From NCBI RefSeq assembly GCF_010015585.1, contig NW_022985067.1, forward strand, positions 704,808 through 768,807: a DNA stretch of 64,000 nucleotides, given 5' to 3'. Origin of the DNA: Eremomyces bilateralis CBS 781.70 (lineage: Eukaryota > Ascomycota > Dothideomycetes > Eremomycetales > Eremomycetaceae). Of the stretch, positions 48,175 through 59,320 are shown one piece after another; position 1 is the stretch's first letter, and every line of letters begins with the position of its first letter. Made by a program: the position numbers and the translations under genes. The notes under the pieces are model-generated. The model saw only the letters and a list, made by a program, of their open reading frames with translations. It searched no databases and was not told where the DNA came from.

Positions 48175-48482
48175 AACTGATACTTCTTCTACGATACTGT
48201 CATGGACCCCAAGCTCTTAGCAGAAGTTGTTGGACTGGAACAAGAGCCGGAGATGATGGAAGCCAAAATCCAACAGAAATGCATCAAGTACATTGGCCAC
48301 TAGGCCGTCTTATGACCTGCCGACGGTATCATCTGCGGAGTCGTGTGGTGGGTATGTTCCGAGCGTGGATATTACGCAACGAATTTAAGTCCATGAAAGC
48401 GATGCTTATCGTGTGGGCCTTGTATGGCCAGATCCCAGAGGTCGAGAACAGTGAGAGACTAGAAGCGTTCTCTTTTGTATAG
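48175..48482 (+). pseudogene. Decayed AIG2-like / gamma-glutamylcyclotransferase-family gene
   Basis: Translating from 48181 gives YFFYDTVMDPKLLAEVVGL, then EPEMMEAKIQ and, after a stop, PADGIICGVVW. This matches the usual AIG2-family opening (FFYGTLMDP..L..VLGL..E....A.I.G......G..P.L.P.D G..V.G.VWEV). Two in-frame stops lie between the IGH and PADG segments (about 48301-48316). Downstream, another frame carries VENSERLEAF, like the family's VE..E...RL..YE. The fragment is therefore a broken, probably single-copy host gene. Intact members form a small beta-barrel fold with a GxxG-type substrate loop; here the loop reads YDTV, which has lost the usual Gly. Confidence 0.62.
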
Positions 48483-49258
48483 AATGGAGCCGGTGATCTG
48501 TTCAACATGATGTGGCGCAAGGAAGCGGCCTTACAATGGATCGTTTACCTTTTGAAAGGATATATTAACGAGATCGAAAGGTCCAGCACTCCAAATTGGA
48601 AATTAGGTAATATGCATCATACATCTGTGATTCCCTATCACTTGATGTGGTGTCGTTGGACTGAGAACCACCTGTTATCAATCTGATTTTTGACATTCGC
48701 CTAACCCCCAAATCTAGACTCTGAAGGTTCTTGCGGTTCTAGATCCCTTCAGATATTATTAGGTTCGGACACTTCATCGAGAAATTTTTCAAAGCTGAAT
48801 CGGATACTTCCTGCGTACTAAAATCTCACTTGAGGCTGAGACCGGATACATAATCTCACTTATTAACTAATAGGGCTGAAGCAAAGCACATAAAATCTCA
48901 CACGTGGACGAAGTCGGAAACATATAACACCTAGCCAGCCACGCAAAGTTATTCGACATACGGCATACCCGATACTTGCACTTTAGGTTAACTAATCTCT
49001 AACGATTAATCGGAAAGTTTAATCTTGGGGGTCGGTGAAGCTGTACTGATGCGGTTCCCGGATACAAATGGCATTGCTACTTCGGCGACATTGGGTAGGT
49101 ATGCACTTGAGGTATCGTCTAAGACACCAGTATAAGTAGTTGAGTTTCATCATACTTTACGTGTCGATGATTTTAAATATGCACTTCGTCTAATATCCTT
49201 ACTCACTTTAAGTCACTATTTCATTTGGTTATATTTCAAAGTTCCGTACATAGCCTGA
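48483..49258. other. A/T-rich upstream region of the ABC transporter gene
   Basis: About 0.8 kb, more A/T-rich than its surroundings. The phrase 'aaaatctcac' and close variants recur between about 48820 and 48905, three times. No coding region is supported. A TATA-like 'gttatattt' lies some 25-30 nt before the ATG at 49259. Confidence 0.4.
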
Positions 49259-51293
49259 ATGTCCAGCAAACCAGCAATGGTCGTGTCAGACATTGACTCC
49301 GATGGAACACAGCGTGATCTAGAACTGGGCCACGCCAAAGGCGTCCATCTCGTGAACGATGTGGTTCGCTCCTTTGCTTGGAACAGCCTTGATGTCCAGA
49401 TCAAGGACCGTAAAACGAAGGACCCCCTTTCCATCCTTTCCGATGCGAGCGGCATTGTTCACCAGGGAGAGATGCTTGCCATCATGGGACCGAGCGGATC
49501 AGGGAAGACCACGCTGCTCAACGCCCTCGCTCATAGAAAGGCCGCGGCTGGTGCAACGACGACGGGCGAGATCTTAGCAAATGGCCAACGGATCGACCAA
49601 GATATACTTCGGCAGCACTCCAGTTACGTGGAGCAGGAGGATGCCCTGATCGGAAGTTTGACAGTGATAGAGACGATGAATTTTGCAGCTGGTCTCGCAT
49701 TATCCAGGTAAGCTGGATTTGTGTATGGCTCGATACAGATAACTAATATTGCCTAGTTCGACTACAAAGAAGGAGAGGAAGCAACGCGTCCGGGACCTGA
49801 TAGCAAGCTTTGGCCTACAAGGCCAGGCGGATACAATTGTTGGAACCCCCATCCAGAAGGGTCTCAGCGGTGGCCAAAAGAAACGACTTGGGGTTGCAAG
49901 CCAGCTTGTCACAGACCCAAGGATCCTTTTCCTGGATGAACCGACAAGTGGTCTTGATTCTGCTCTCAGCTATGAAGTGATGAATTATATCAAAGAAATT
50001 GGGCGGAAGAACAAGGTGAGCCATATCGCCTCCATCCCTACAAGTCGAGGTGCTAACTTCGTCCAGCTTATTATCATTGCGTCCATCCATCAGCCGTCGA
50101 CGTCGACGTTTAAACTATTCGATAGGCTCTGTCTCCTTTCCACCGGCAAGACATGTTACTTCGGTTCCCTCCCAGAAGCACATCCGTATTTCTCCAGTAT
50201 TGATTTCCAAATGCCTACGGAGATTAACCCAGCTGAATACTATCTGGACCTAATCAACACTGACCTGGCCCAGCCAGGGGATGAAGTGTATCAGCGAGCC
50301 CAATGTATCGCTCGAGAGTGGAATGAAAGCGACCGTGGAGTTGCGCTCAAGAACGAAATCCAAGCCACTATCGACCTCGCCAAATCCGAGAAGAGCATTC
50401 CGATTCTTGCGGATATTAGGCTTCATGAACCAAGCCTATGGACGATCACCCCTGTCCTGCTCCATCGATCGTGGACTAAAGCGTACCGGGACTTCGTCGT
50501 ATACGGAATCCGTATCGCCATGTACCTCGGACTGGCCATTCTCATGGGCACCGTCTTCCTCCGATTGAGCAATACCCAAGCGAATATCCAACCATTCATC
50601 AACGCGATCTTTTTCGGTGGAGCATTCATGTCGTTCATGGCTATCGCCTACGTCCCTGCCTTCTTGGAGGATCTGGCGACATTCAAAAAGGAACGAGCAA
50701 ACGGGCTCGTTGGGCCATTGGCATTCAACATGGCCAATTTCATAATCGGCCTCCCATTTATCTTCCTCATCGCCGCTCTCTTCTCCATCGTCGAATACTT
50801 CCTCACGGGCTTTAGACAAGAGGCACAGGCATTCTTTATGAGCACACTATGGCTGTTCCTCGACCTCTTGGCTGCCGAAGCGCTCGTGGTCCTCGTCTCG
50901 TCCATCTTCCCCATCTTCGTTCTCGCTCTCGCCGTCACCGCGTTCGCAAACGGGCTGTGGATGTGCGTCGACGGGTTTTTAGTGCCGATGAACATCCTCA
51001 ATCCGTTTTGGAAATACGTCTTCCACTACATTGACTACCAAGCATACGTCTTCCAGGGGATGATGGTCAATGAGTTTAAAGATCGGGATTACAGGTGCAC
51101 CTCGATAGACGCGGACACTTACCATTGCATGTACCCAAGCGATCTCAACTCCAAAGGCAAGATACGCGGCACTTCAGTGCTAGAGGCCTTCGGTATCAGC
51201 GTTGGTAAGGAAGCGCAGTGGGTTGGAATCAGCATTGCCATCATTGCTGGCTATCGGATTCTAGCCTATATGGTGTTACGATTGCGGAAGTAG
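49259..51293 (+). CDS. ABCG (WHITE-type) half transporter
   Basis: Three exons, 49259-49707, 49757-50015 and 50067-51293, give 644 residues. Order is nucleotide-binding domain first, then membrane domain, the reverse layout that defines the ABCG subfamily. Walker A is GPSGSGKTT (about 79-87); the ABC signature is LSGGQKKR, Walker B ILFLDEPTSGLD, and the switch His is in IHQPST. The C-terminal half has six hydrophobic helices and an extracellular loop with cysteines (YRCTSIDADTYHCMYP) before the last one. With one NBD it must pair with itself or another half transporter. It is likely in the plasma membrane; cargo is unknown. The second intron (51 nt) is in frame. The secreted amidohydrolase gene follows 520 nt downstream on the same strand. 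Confidence 0.93.
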
Positions 51294-51813
51294 TGGGGTG
51301 ACAATATTGGATATCATTTTCGTCCACAAACTGGTTATCAGCAAGCATCTAGGGCGAAGATGCATTGCATAACATAAATGATGAAACGCCATGTCGTTGG
51401 CGACCTACCGGTACTTATGCCCATGGATATCAGCCAGAGAGAATTCGACTAGAGCTTTGCTTGCATTGGTATACATTGAGATACTGTATGCAGCTCGGTT
51501 CGAGGATTAGTGTGACTGCATCGTTAGAGCTATTGTTCGATTAACCAAATTCCACTGCATTAATTGCGCCTAGCAACCGTTTTATCCGTTGGTCTTGTTC
51601 CGATCCTGGATCATTGGCTTCGATTCAATCCGAGCGGTGAGGATGGCACCATTTCCGGTGCCCCCCGCCACTATGTCTGTACATTTGTCGAGAAGAACAG
51701 TCGTGCATAATACCGGCATGGCATATATACTAACTAAAGTCTCTTAGGATATCACTATTTTCTCTCCGGTTTCATGGGCAGTGGTCGGTTTCTAGGCCAC
51801 TCTGAAAAGCACA
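51294..51813. other. Intergenic region between ABCG and amidohydrolase
   Basis: About 520 bases in a head-to-tail arrangement. The TATA-like 'catatatac' near 51722-51730 is well placed for the downstream gene. No other feature seen. Confidence 0.4.
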
Positions 51814-52875
51814 ATGATGTTCAAACATTCTCTCCTGCTCTCTCTTCTACCTCGTGTATTCTCCGCTATACCACCTCTTATCACCCTTGAGGACCACTAC
51901 CTCTCCGATGTCATCCCTGTCTCTGAATACCATGCCGACTTCTTTGCCTACCAGCCAGCCGCCGTGCCTGCCTTGCGAGAATGGGACGCCGTCCGCCTTG
52001 CCTCCATGGATCGCGGGAACGTGTCAATTCAAGTGATCTCGCATGCTCCTGATATTGGTCTTTATCCACCGAAGTATGCCGTCGCCGCGAACGACCAGCT
52101 CGCCGCCATCGTTGCCACTCATCCAACCCGATACCGCGGCTTTGCCGCCCTTCCACTGGCGCCCCACTACGCACGAGCCGCCGCCGAGGAACTCCGCCGC
52201 TGTGTCAACGAGCACGGCTTCCTTGGAGCCCTCATCGACAATCACTACAATGGCTCGCACTTCGATTCTCCCGCGTATGATCATATTTGGGCGGCGGCGC
52301 AGGAATTGAACGTGCCGATCTACATTCACCCGACGTGGCCATCTCCAGAGATGCTGGAGCGCTACGGCGGACCACTCCTATCGGAGCTCGCGCGTTTGGA
52401 GCTCAGCACGGCACTCTGGGGGTGGCACAGCGATGTCGGACTGCATGCGCTGAAGCTGTTCGCAGCGGGTGTGTTCGAGCGATTCCCGCGCCTGCAGATC
52501 ATCATCGGACATTTCGGGGAAATGATTCCGTACATGCTGGAGCGCGACGAGAACATCTCCTCGCGTCCGACTTACCGATTCGGCAACGGTACCAGGAGCT
52601 GGCGGGAGGTGTGGAACGAGAACTTCTGGGTGACGACAAGTGGGATCTGGAGCCAAAGCCCTATGGCGACGCTTCTACGCACGACGAAAATAGACAGGAT
52701 TCTGTTTAGTGTTGACTATCCGTTTGCGAGTAACGAGGCGGGGCTAATGTTCATGGAAGACTTGGAGGCGAGCGGGCAGGTTGACGAAGAGGATCTGTGG
52801 AAGATTGGAAGAGCGAACGCAGAGGGCCTTTTGGGCATCAAACCCATAAGTCCTACGATTTTACGAATGCAATGA
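51814..52875 (+). CDS. Secreted amidohydrolase, ACMSD / dihydroxybenzoate decarboxylase family
   Basis: Single exon, 353 residues. A hydrophobic N-terminus (FKHSLLLSLLPRVFSA, cleavage after about residue 18) looks like a signal peptide, and two NxS/T sites follow (NVS, NGS). The rest is a metal-dependent TIM-barrel hydrolase of amidohydrolase family 2. Its landmarks are LEDHYLS (in place of the ALEEHF of 2,3-dihydroxybenzoate decarboxylases), IYIHPTWP, IIIGHFGEMIPYMLERDE, NFWVTTSGIW and ILFSVDYPFASNEAG, whose His and Asp bind the metal. Known relatives decarboxylate aromatic acids such as 2,3-dihydroxybenzoate or gamma-resorcylate in the cytosol. A secreted version is unusual. The substrate cannot be read from sequence, and an extracellular role is inferred from the leader alone. 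Confidence 0.88.
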   Translation: MMFKHSLLLSLLPRVFSAIPPLITLEDHYLSDVIPVSEYHADFFAYQPAAVPALREWDAVRLASMDRGNVSIQVISHAPDIGLYPPKYAVAANDQLAAIVATHPTRYRGFAALPLAPHYARAAAEELRRCVNEHGFLGALIDNHYNGSHFDSPAYDHIWAAAQELNVPIYIHPTWPSPEMLERYGGPLLSELARLELSTALWGWHSDVGLHALKLFAAGVFERFPRLQIIIGHFGEMIPYMLERDENISSRPTYRFGNGTRSWREVWNENFWVTTSGIWSQSPMATLLRTTKIDRILFSVDYPFASNEAGLMFMEDLEASGQVDEEDLWKIGRANAEGLLGIKPISPTILRMQ

Positions 52876-53251
52876 TAAGTGGCGGTATTAGCAGAGAGGT
52901 GCTGTAGCAAACGATCTCAATTCTCGAATCGTCACATAACAAACATAGCAGCCAATGAGAGACTAGAGTTTGCCATCATAAGGAACTTTTCTACATTCTG
53001 TGAACTTCGATATCTCCCAATGGCATCCACCGCATGGTCCAAATTCATTCTCATTGTTGCTTCTAATCTCTAATCCTATTACATCTATATATTTTAGCCT
53101 CATCACGGAACTCCTGGATCACTGATTAGGAAGGGATCCTGCCCAAGCCTCGACGAGACACAGATGAGCACCCCTTGAGAGTTCCGCGCCCCGACAAAAA
53201 CTTGAATCCGAGCATCACTTGTTGCTGAAGCACATTCCCTTCATTCATAAA
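52876..53251. other. Intergenic region
   Basis: About 375 bases between two co-directional genes. Contains the TATA-like 'catctatatattttag' near 53083-53098. No gene supported. Confidence 0.4.
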
Positions 53252-54726
53252 ATGTCCGAACCCTCCCTTTTAAGTGAGATGTGTAGCATCTGGTAAGTCC
53301 AATATTCTCGGTCTTAAGAGTCTATTTCCTGCAAGGCTGTGCATCCATGTCGAATTCTTTGGTCCTCAAGTTTGTTGAACCATATCTCCTCTAAGAGCTT
53401 TGTTTTCGAAGATTATTCTTCTTATTTATGGAGAGACTTTTTGATCAATTATCTCTAACAGACCCAGCACAACTCAAAAACCCAAATACCGTTGCCCCGG
53501 CTGCTCAATCCGCACATGCTCGCTGCCATGCTTCCAGCGGCACAAAGCATGGGCGTCCTGCTCAGGCAAGCGGGATCCGGCCAAATACATGAAAAAGAGC
53601 GAGCTCTCGACGGAGCCTGCATTTGATCATGACTATAACTTCTTAGCCGGGATCGAGCGAGTGATCGATAAGGCCGAGAGAGACGTGGAGAGCAGAGGAA
53701 TGGAGAAGGCGGAACGCATGGATAGGGGTGGAAGGGGGTTTGGTCGGAGAGGTGGAGGACAAGGCACGACGGGTGAAGCAAGGGTAGCTTTGAGGGAGGA
53801 AACGAGGTTGAAGGATGCAGTGGGAAGAGCGCAGGTCATCTGGGAGAGGGCACCGAAGGGGATGGCAAGGAGGAAGATGAACCAGAGCCATTACTTGAAC
53901 CGGTGAGACGCTTTTCTTCGTTTATGATGCTGTTCAACCCAGAGATACTAACAACCCTAGATCCAAGCGGATAAGGTGGATGGTGGAATGGATTCACGAT
54001 GACGGGTCGAAACGACTAGGCCATATGATCGAGAATGAGTCCCTCGCGGATGGTTACAGAGCGATGATTGAACCGAAAGAGTCACGATCTTCCAAGAAGA
54101 GAAAGCGGCCATCGGAGGGCGAAGGGCCAGTCCATAATGAATCGCAGGACGGAAATCTACCGCCCGATCAATCGCTCCAGCCTGAGCCCAACGAGGTGGA
54201 GGTTGCTAAACAACCTGATCAACCCACTTCGGAGCCTACTCCGAGCCAGGGGCCAGATGCGAACCTCGACACAGCTGGATCGAGGCTAAACGCACACTCT
54301 ACAGATCCTGAGGACCTTATAGATGAAGGGCCTCCCTCTCACTTCCCGGACCGCCATTTCTATCTTCTCATGCCCCAAACACCAGGGAAGCATACGGTGC
54401 TTGTCCCGCTATCTGCGCAGACCATTCTCTCCGAAGCTCTTCGCGGTCGCGTTATAATGGAATTCCCCACCATCTACGTGCTACCCCAACTGCCCGAGGA
54501 GTTGCCAGAGCCGTTTGCGCTCGAGTCCAAGTATCTGAGAATCACGAGGGAGCAGGAGGAGGAAGTCCGAGGGTTTTTCGGCGACCTGGACCCTCTTCCG
54601 AACGCGGCTACCGGTAACTCTGAGTTTTCTGGCGTATCAACGGATGTGGATAACAGTCGGCAAAATTTGGATGGGACGCTTGCTGAGACCCTCGCCAAAG
54701 ACGTTGGGGGTTTGGGCCGTAAATAG
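53252..54726 (+). CDS. BCD1: Box C/D snoRNA assembly protein BCD1 (HIT-type zinc finger)
   Basis: Three exons, 53252-53292, 53468-53902 and 53961-54726, give 413 residues. The zf-HIT finger crosses intron 1: MCSICTTQKPKYRCPGC, then TCSLPCFQRHKAWASCSG, with the Cys/His spacing of the HIT family. The acceptor at 53468 is preferred because the one six bases earlier would create a stop. After the finger come AFDHDYNFLAGIERVID and a Gly/Arg-rich basic stretch, then IRWMVEWIHDDGSKRLGHMI, and a variable acidic region with PDRHFYLLMPQTPGKHTVLVPL and FPTIYVLPQLPEELP near the end. Bcd1 helps build box C/D snoRNPs in the nucleolus. Family membership is clear; the first intron (175 nt) is longer than its neighbours. 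Confidence 0.88.
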
Positions 54727-55422
54727 AACATTGCTTAATGGTCGAATCTCGATCTAGCGCTCCCACGAGAATCAACGTCATATATGAGTTTGGTACTCGA
54801 AAAGGCCCTAAGCAGATAAGCTCGGAGTCAATAGAAACGTTATCCATAATTAAGGCTTGGGATTTATTTGATCAACGGAAGGCAAGACCCCATGATTTGC
54901 GGTAGTGACCTATGACACATTCGAAAACGGCTCGGAAATAATAAATTCGGAATGCATGGATAGCAGATCGTCAAGTTGATTCACCATGTAGGGTGCCAAG
55001 TGTAAATCGTCAACAGTTAAAACTGGCCCGGTTTCCAAGGACCGGGGGTCTACTAGACTACGACTACACGGGACACTTCCAGCAATGCCACACAACTCCT
55101 GGGCGTGTTTGGATTCCATTCCTTCGGGTTCCTAGTCCACCAATGTAGTCAACATATGGCAGTTTCCCCCTGTACTGATTTTCATGCCAATACGAGGCTG
55201 TGGTCGCCGATGACGATGGTACAACTCCAAACATTGCACCAGCCTTTAATTATAAGTATAGGCAGCCCAAGTCATAAGTTGTTTAACCGTCCGACGTTTG
55301 ATAACCCAGAGCAGCACCTGAAGTCTTCCCTTGCTGTATCGAAGAGTCACTCCGAAATATCATCTTTCTTTTTAAGTACTAGATACCGAATCTCCCAGAC
55401 AGTTACTTTGAGTCTTGCAAAC
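54727..55422. other. Intergenic region, 0.7 kb
   Basis: No supported gene. The plus-strand frame from about 55105 runs into the following gene but shows no conserved residues before the ATG at 55423. The sequence just before that ATG is pyrimidine-rich. Confidence 0.4.
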
Positions 55423-56132
55423 ATGGACAAACTCCTACCTCCCAACCCATATTGGCCAGGCCGGGTTCGAAATGGCATGCGCGTCCTACTGGTCATTTCA
55501 GTCCTGGTGTTCATCTTCGCAGTCCTAACCATTACTGCGTTGGGATACGCAGGGACACGTCCCTATGATTCACATCCGCCGGTGAGGAATTACAGGAATA
55601 CCAAGTCGTCGAGATCTATAGAGTACAGCTCCGGAATTTCATGGAACGAAGGTGCCAACAATATAGCGTACGTTGATTTTTTACTATTTTATATCGCCTA
55701 GCCGTAGAGTCGAACGCCATCCTTTCCAATCCAACGTACTAAAAAAGAAAGACATAAACTAACGATTCACAAAACAGCGCCGAAATCTTCGTCCGCATGA
55801 GCACCATTTTCGTAGAGCTGTTCCACCTTCCCATCTCCTTCATCCTGTACCGTCGCGGCGGTCACCACCCCGTCGCAGCGCTCGTCATGGCCATCCTACT
55901 CTTCGGCGGCTGGGTCAACATTACGTGGCTACGGACTCTCGACTTTCTGGCGTTAGAGGTGTCCGTCACGGACACCTGGTTGGGACTGAGCTACTCAAGC
56001 GTTGCGGTTGGATCGTTCATCAGCCTGACGTACACGGTGTACCTGGGGTATGCTGCTGCAGCTGTGCACAAGTGGAGACGGGTGCAGAAGGAAGCGAAGT
56101 ACGTCACCAAGGGCGGCGAGTTTGAAAGTTGA
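55423..56132 (+). CDS. Four-transmembrane protein of unknown function
   Basis: Two exons, 55423-55667 and 55778-56132, give 199 residues. Four hydrophobic helices are visible: VLLVISVLVFIFAVLTITALGYA (about 22-44), STIFVELFHLPISFILY, VAALVMAILLFGGWVNITWL and SVAVGSFISLTYTVYLGYAAAAV. A polar, Ser/Arg-rich loop separates helices 1 and 2 and carries the splice site. Both termini should face the cytosol; the C-terminus is Lys-rich. The layout resembles small MARVEL-like or tetraspan proteins of fungal plasma membranes, but I do not recognise a signature motif and assign no function. The start is chosen because the first helix follows directly and upstream sequence is unconserved. Confidence 0.72.
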
Positions 56133-56404
56133 AAGCGGTGGTGTCGATGCGATCAAGATGGGGAAGAAGGCTTAATGCGAGCCAGCGCATGCATGACATG
56201 ACCTAGCGAAGAAGAATAGGTGGCCAGAGCATCATAATGTCTAATACATGTTGTCACGGATGTGAAGATCCACGGTCAGGGTTATACGATGGAAACTGGC
56301 GTCATAGGGATCCTCTGATGACACGAGTTACGGCGTAATGGATTGTGAGTGGCGAGGTTATAGTACCTACAGTATATAATAGCAAAGGGCAGGTTATCCC
56401 TCGT

Positions 56405-57501
56405 TTAGGCGTCAAACTTTGAACCACCCCGTGGTTCACGATTTGGCAGTTCCCACCCTAAACCTGCTAGGGAGCGGTGCATACCTTTGCTTATCAGCGA
56501 CTCGAGAAAGCAATCGCGGAAATCAACATCTTCGGTCGATTGAATAAGGGACATCCAAGATGCCACTTGTGATGAGTGAGACCTCAACGAGGCAACATAA
56601 ACCGTTCGATCTTCTTGAAGGATTTGACTTGGGGTTAGGGCAAGATCGGGAAGTTGAAGAAAGCGAGGCAAGCGACCGGCTAGTTGGACTGGGGCCTTTC
56701 CAGCAAAGCCCCAATCGATGATCCTTTCGTCGTTAACAATCTAAGCATGCTCAGTCTTAGCAACTACTTACCCAGTAACGTTGTGTTCCGAGTCAACAAG
56801 TATGTTCAGTGGAGATAGGTCTCCATGATCTATGGCAAATGGTGCGTTCTCCAGTTCTGGGAGCAGCACCTGAGGGAGCAGCTTCCTCTGATCAAAGCAG
56901 TCCTGCTCAGTCAACTCGGGAAGTTTGCCATTGCGAATTCGGTGGACTTTGCTATCTATCAATTTCAAGAAGAACGGTGTGGCGGTGCCCCCTAACATTT
57001 TAGGTAAGTGGATGCACCTGGAAAAGGCTCCCTTAACACACCATTTTCCCCGGTGCACTCGATGAGGGACAATTGTATCTCAGCGACTTGACGGAGTACC
57101 TTATCCCGAACAGGCCTTGGTGGGTAAGTGGTAGACCAGGAAAGGGGTGAGCCTTCGATCCATACCAACGCGAGAAACGGGAATCCAACCAAATTTTCGA
57201 ATGTCAAGATGGATCCACGGGGTTTCGGTGCCCAGGGAAAGCCCTTCTCGCCAAGCTCTTGAAATATGTTTCGTTCACTTCGAAGGAGACTTATAATAGT
57301 GTCTTGGGAATCACTCCGTACATGGATTGGAAGGCATATAGCCCAGCTTTCTCCGTTCAAGAAGTCTACCTTGTAGACGCGACGCTGGCCGCCGTCGAAA
57401 TGGCGTTCATTCAGAACTGGGACTTCGTTGTCGGGTCGAAATGCAGAGACAGCGGCAGGTATATTTTCCGGACGGAAGTTGTACGCCAGGTTCGACTGCA
57501 T
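56405..57501 (-). pseudogene. Phosphotransferase (APH/choline-kinase-like) gene with a frame break
   Basis: The ATG at 57501 opens a 168-codon frame containing HFDGGQRRVYKVDF, ESWAICLP and LVGFPFLALVWIEGSPLSW, the N-lobe of an APH-type kinase. The next part, in a frame shifted by one base from about 57000, holds HRIRNGKLPELTEQDCF and the catalytic loop AIDHGDLSPLNILVD. A normal intron (about 56770-56722, acceptor AAAG before GATCATCG) then joins NVTG to IIDWGFAG, the DFG-equivalent metal site. The C-lobe ends at 56405. All catalytic landmarks are intact. I found no intron that repairs the single shift near ASTYLK. It is either a young pseudogene or a one-base sequence error in or near a short A or G run. 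Substrate unknown. Confidence 0.72.
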
Positions 57502-58275
57502 CGTGTAATAGCTGCCCTAATGGCTTGTTCACGACTCAAGGAGACTTGCGAAGAGCGGAGCGGGAGACCTCTGTGAACATGAAAGTGGAACACTACCCGA
57601 ATTTATGTCCCCAGCGGTGTGGTAAACATAACTGATGCGTCCAGGAGAACCTCTGGTGGTGTGAGACCGGTGACCTGGATGGTGGGATGCATTATTATTG
57701 GCTAACTACCAGCAGTTTTCGTCATCAGTTAACAGAACCCGAAATGTATGGGTGAAGAAATAGATTAATACTCAACCTGAATCATACACTCAGAGCGTCT
57801 AAAACTCTCATTCTCACCTCTTTAAATATAGAATTCGCCTTTTATACTCTTTTATGTCGGTGTGATTCTCCGTTTTAATAAGCCGGAGGTGGACTCTACA
57901 GCTAGGTAAAGGACCATCAATTTCTTGTACTACGTTGCAGTAGGTTGTTTCATAGACAACTCAACCCAACCCAAATATGATGGCCCCTAACTTTTATGAA
58001 GTCTCTGTCTACCACCGTGTTTCTCTGGGAAAATTGTATGAGTTGAGCAAATAATTTATTCTCGATTGTTATCGTCGTATCTTAAACAACCCTGCAACCC
58101 GCAACCATGAGCTGGTCGCCCGGATCCATCAGTCATTTCAGTCGTAGTTCATCCCCTCAAAGTGCTCCTATACTCTCGTGCTTCCAGTAAACCCCAAGAT
58201 GAGTGGGATGGCACTCCAGGAAGCTTGAAATTCAAATCGCATCGTCCTCGTGCTTCTTATTCATGACCTCTGACT
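57502..58275. other. Intergenic region
   Basis: A/T-rich upstream DNA of the APH-like gene. No gene or repeat is supported. Confidence 0.35.
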
Positions 58276-59320
58276 ATGTCGCATTGCCACCTCCTTCATG
58301 ACCCCCTTATTTCTTGTCTCTTTCATGCCCCTCAATCCATCCCTATTCCCTCCTTCCGCCTCAACCGCACGAGAAGCAGCCGTTGGTCCCTCTGTATATG
58401 CATGGGACTAGCCCCCATGACGGGTTTGATGACCGGTACAGTACGGGTGTTTCGTATGTGGCCGGCAGTTCCTTTTGCTCTTGTCACGGCAATGGTGACT
58501 ATTGGTTCGGGGAACCTTATCCATCCTCTCGTTTACCCTCTGCTCTCCACCGTTCTCTCCCACGTTCCCTTATCCTTAATTTCCTCCCTAGTTTTCGCTA
58601 CAAGATATACAGCCCTGTGACTTGCGAAAGACACAATTTCGGGTATAACACTGGTCTTCGTGGGTGGTACAGTATCCTGGATTTACTCTCCACGCATAAG
58701 CCAGATATCTTTGCAGACATTGGTGAGGGTCTTGCTCCTCTTATTTCTTGGTTTTGCAATTATCGTATTTACGTCCGTCTAGGACGTCGGGGAAGAATTG
58801 TTCGCATATGGTGCGTGGCCATCAATCCCCTCCACACTCGGCGATGACCTTCTCTACCCTCCTATTCCTCTCTTTCATCCGTATATCCCTCCCCTGTCCT
58901 CAGTCTGTGACTTTCGACTTACGGGTACTCTGGGCATTTTTGTGACAGAAGATAGACGAGATGGTGTTCGTAACATTGCACTTGGTGCGTGGTGCAATAT
59001 TTGGCCAAGCCTTTCTTTCCAACGGCAGTTCGAAGACCTCTCTGGGCACTTCAGGTATTTTGCAGCCTCTTCTTACTTGCATTCATCACATCATCGTCGC
59101 TCACTTTGCTCCGGCAACTATTTCATTTGCACCTCCTGCGTGGTTATGGGTGAAGGGATATGGAGAATCTGAGCTTGTCTCAACGACACTCGGGTAAAGA
59201 GTTGGATTTATGCAGAGCTTGCGGACATGTACAAAGCATGGAAAGAACCGGTGGATACAGCTGGGAAGTTGTCAGAACTTGCGGACGAAACAAAGCTGAC
59301 AACCGTTAGCGAAGGCTAAA
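58276..59320 (+). other. Unresolved gene-like stretch, possible multi-exon membrane protein
   Basis: Hydrophobic segments appear in successive plus-strand frames: PAVPFALVTAMVTIGSGNL and VPLSLISSLVFATRY (58276-58620), ITLVFVGGTVSWIY and LLLLFLGFAIIVFTSV (about 58643-58780), and IALGAW near 58975. A short polar run, ELADMYKAWKEPVDTAGKL, ends in a stop near 59320. The pattern would suit a transporter with several short introns, but I could not build a full splice model or place it in a family. The DNA is pyrimidine-rich, which alone favours hydrophobic residues, so it may be chance or a decayed gene. Confidence 0.3.
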
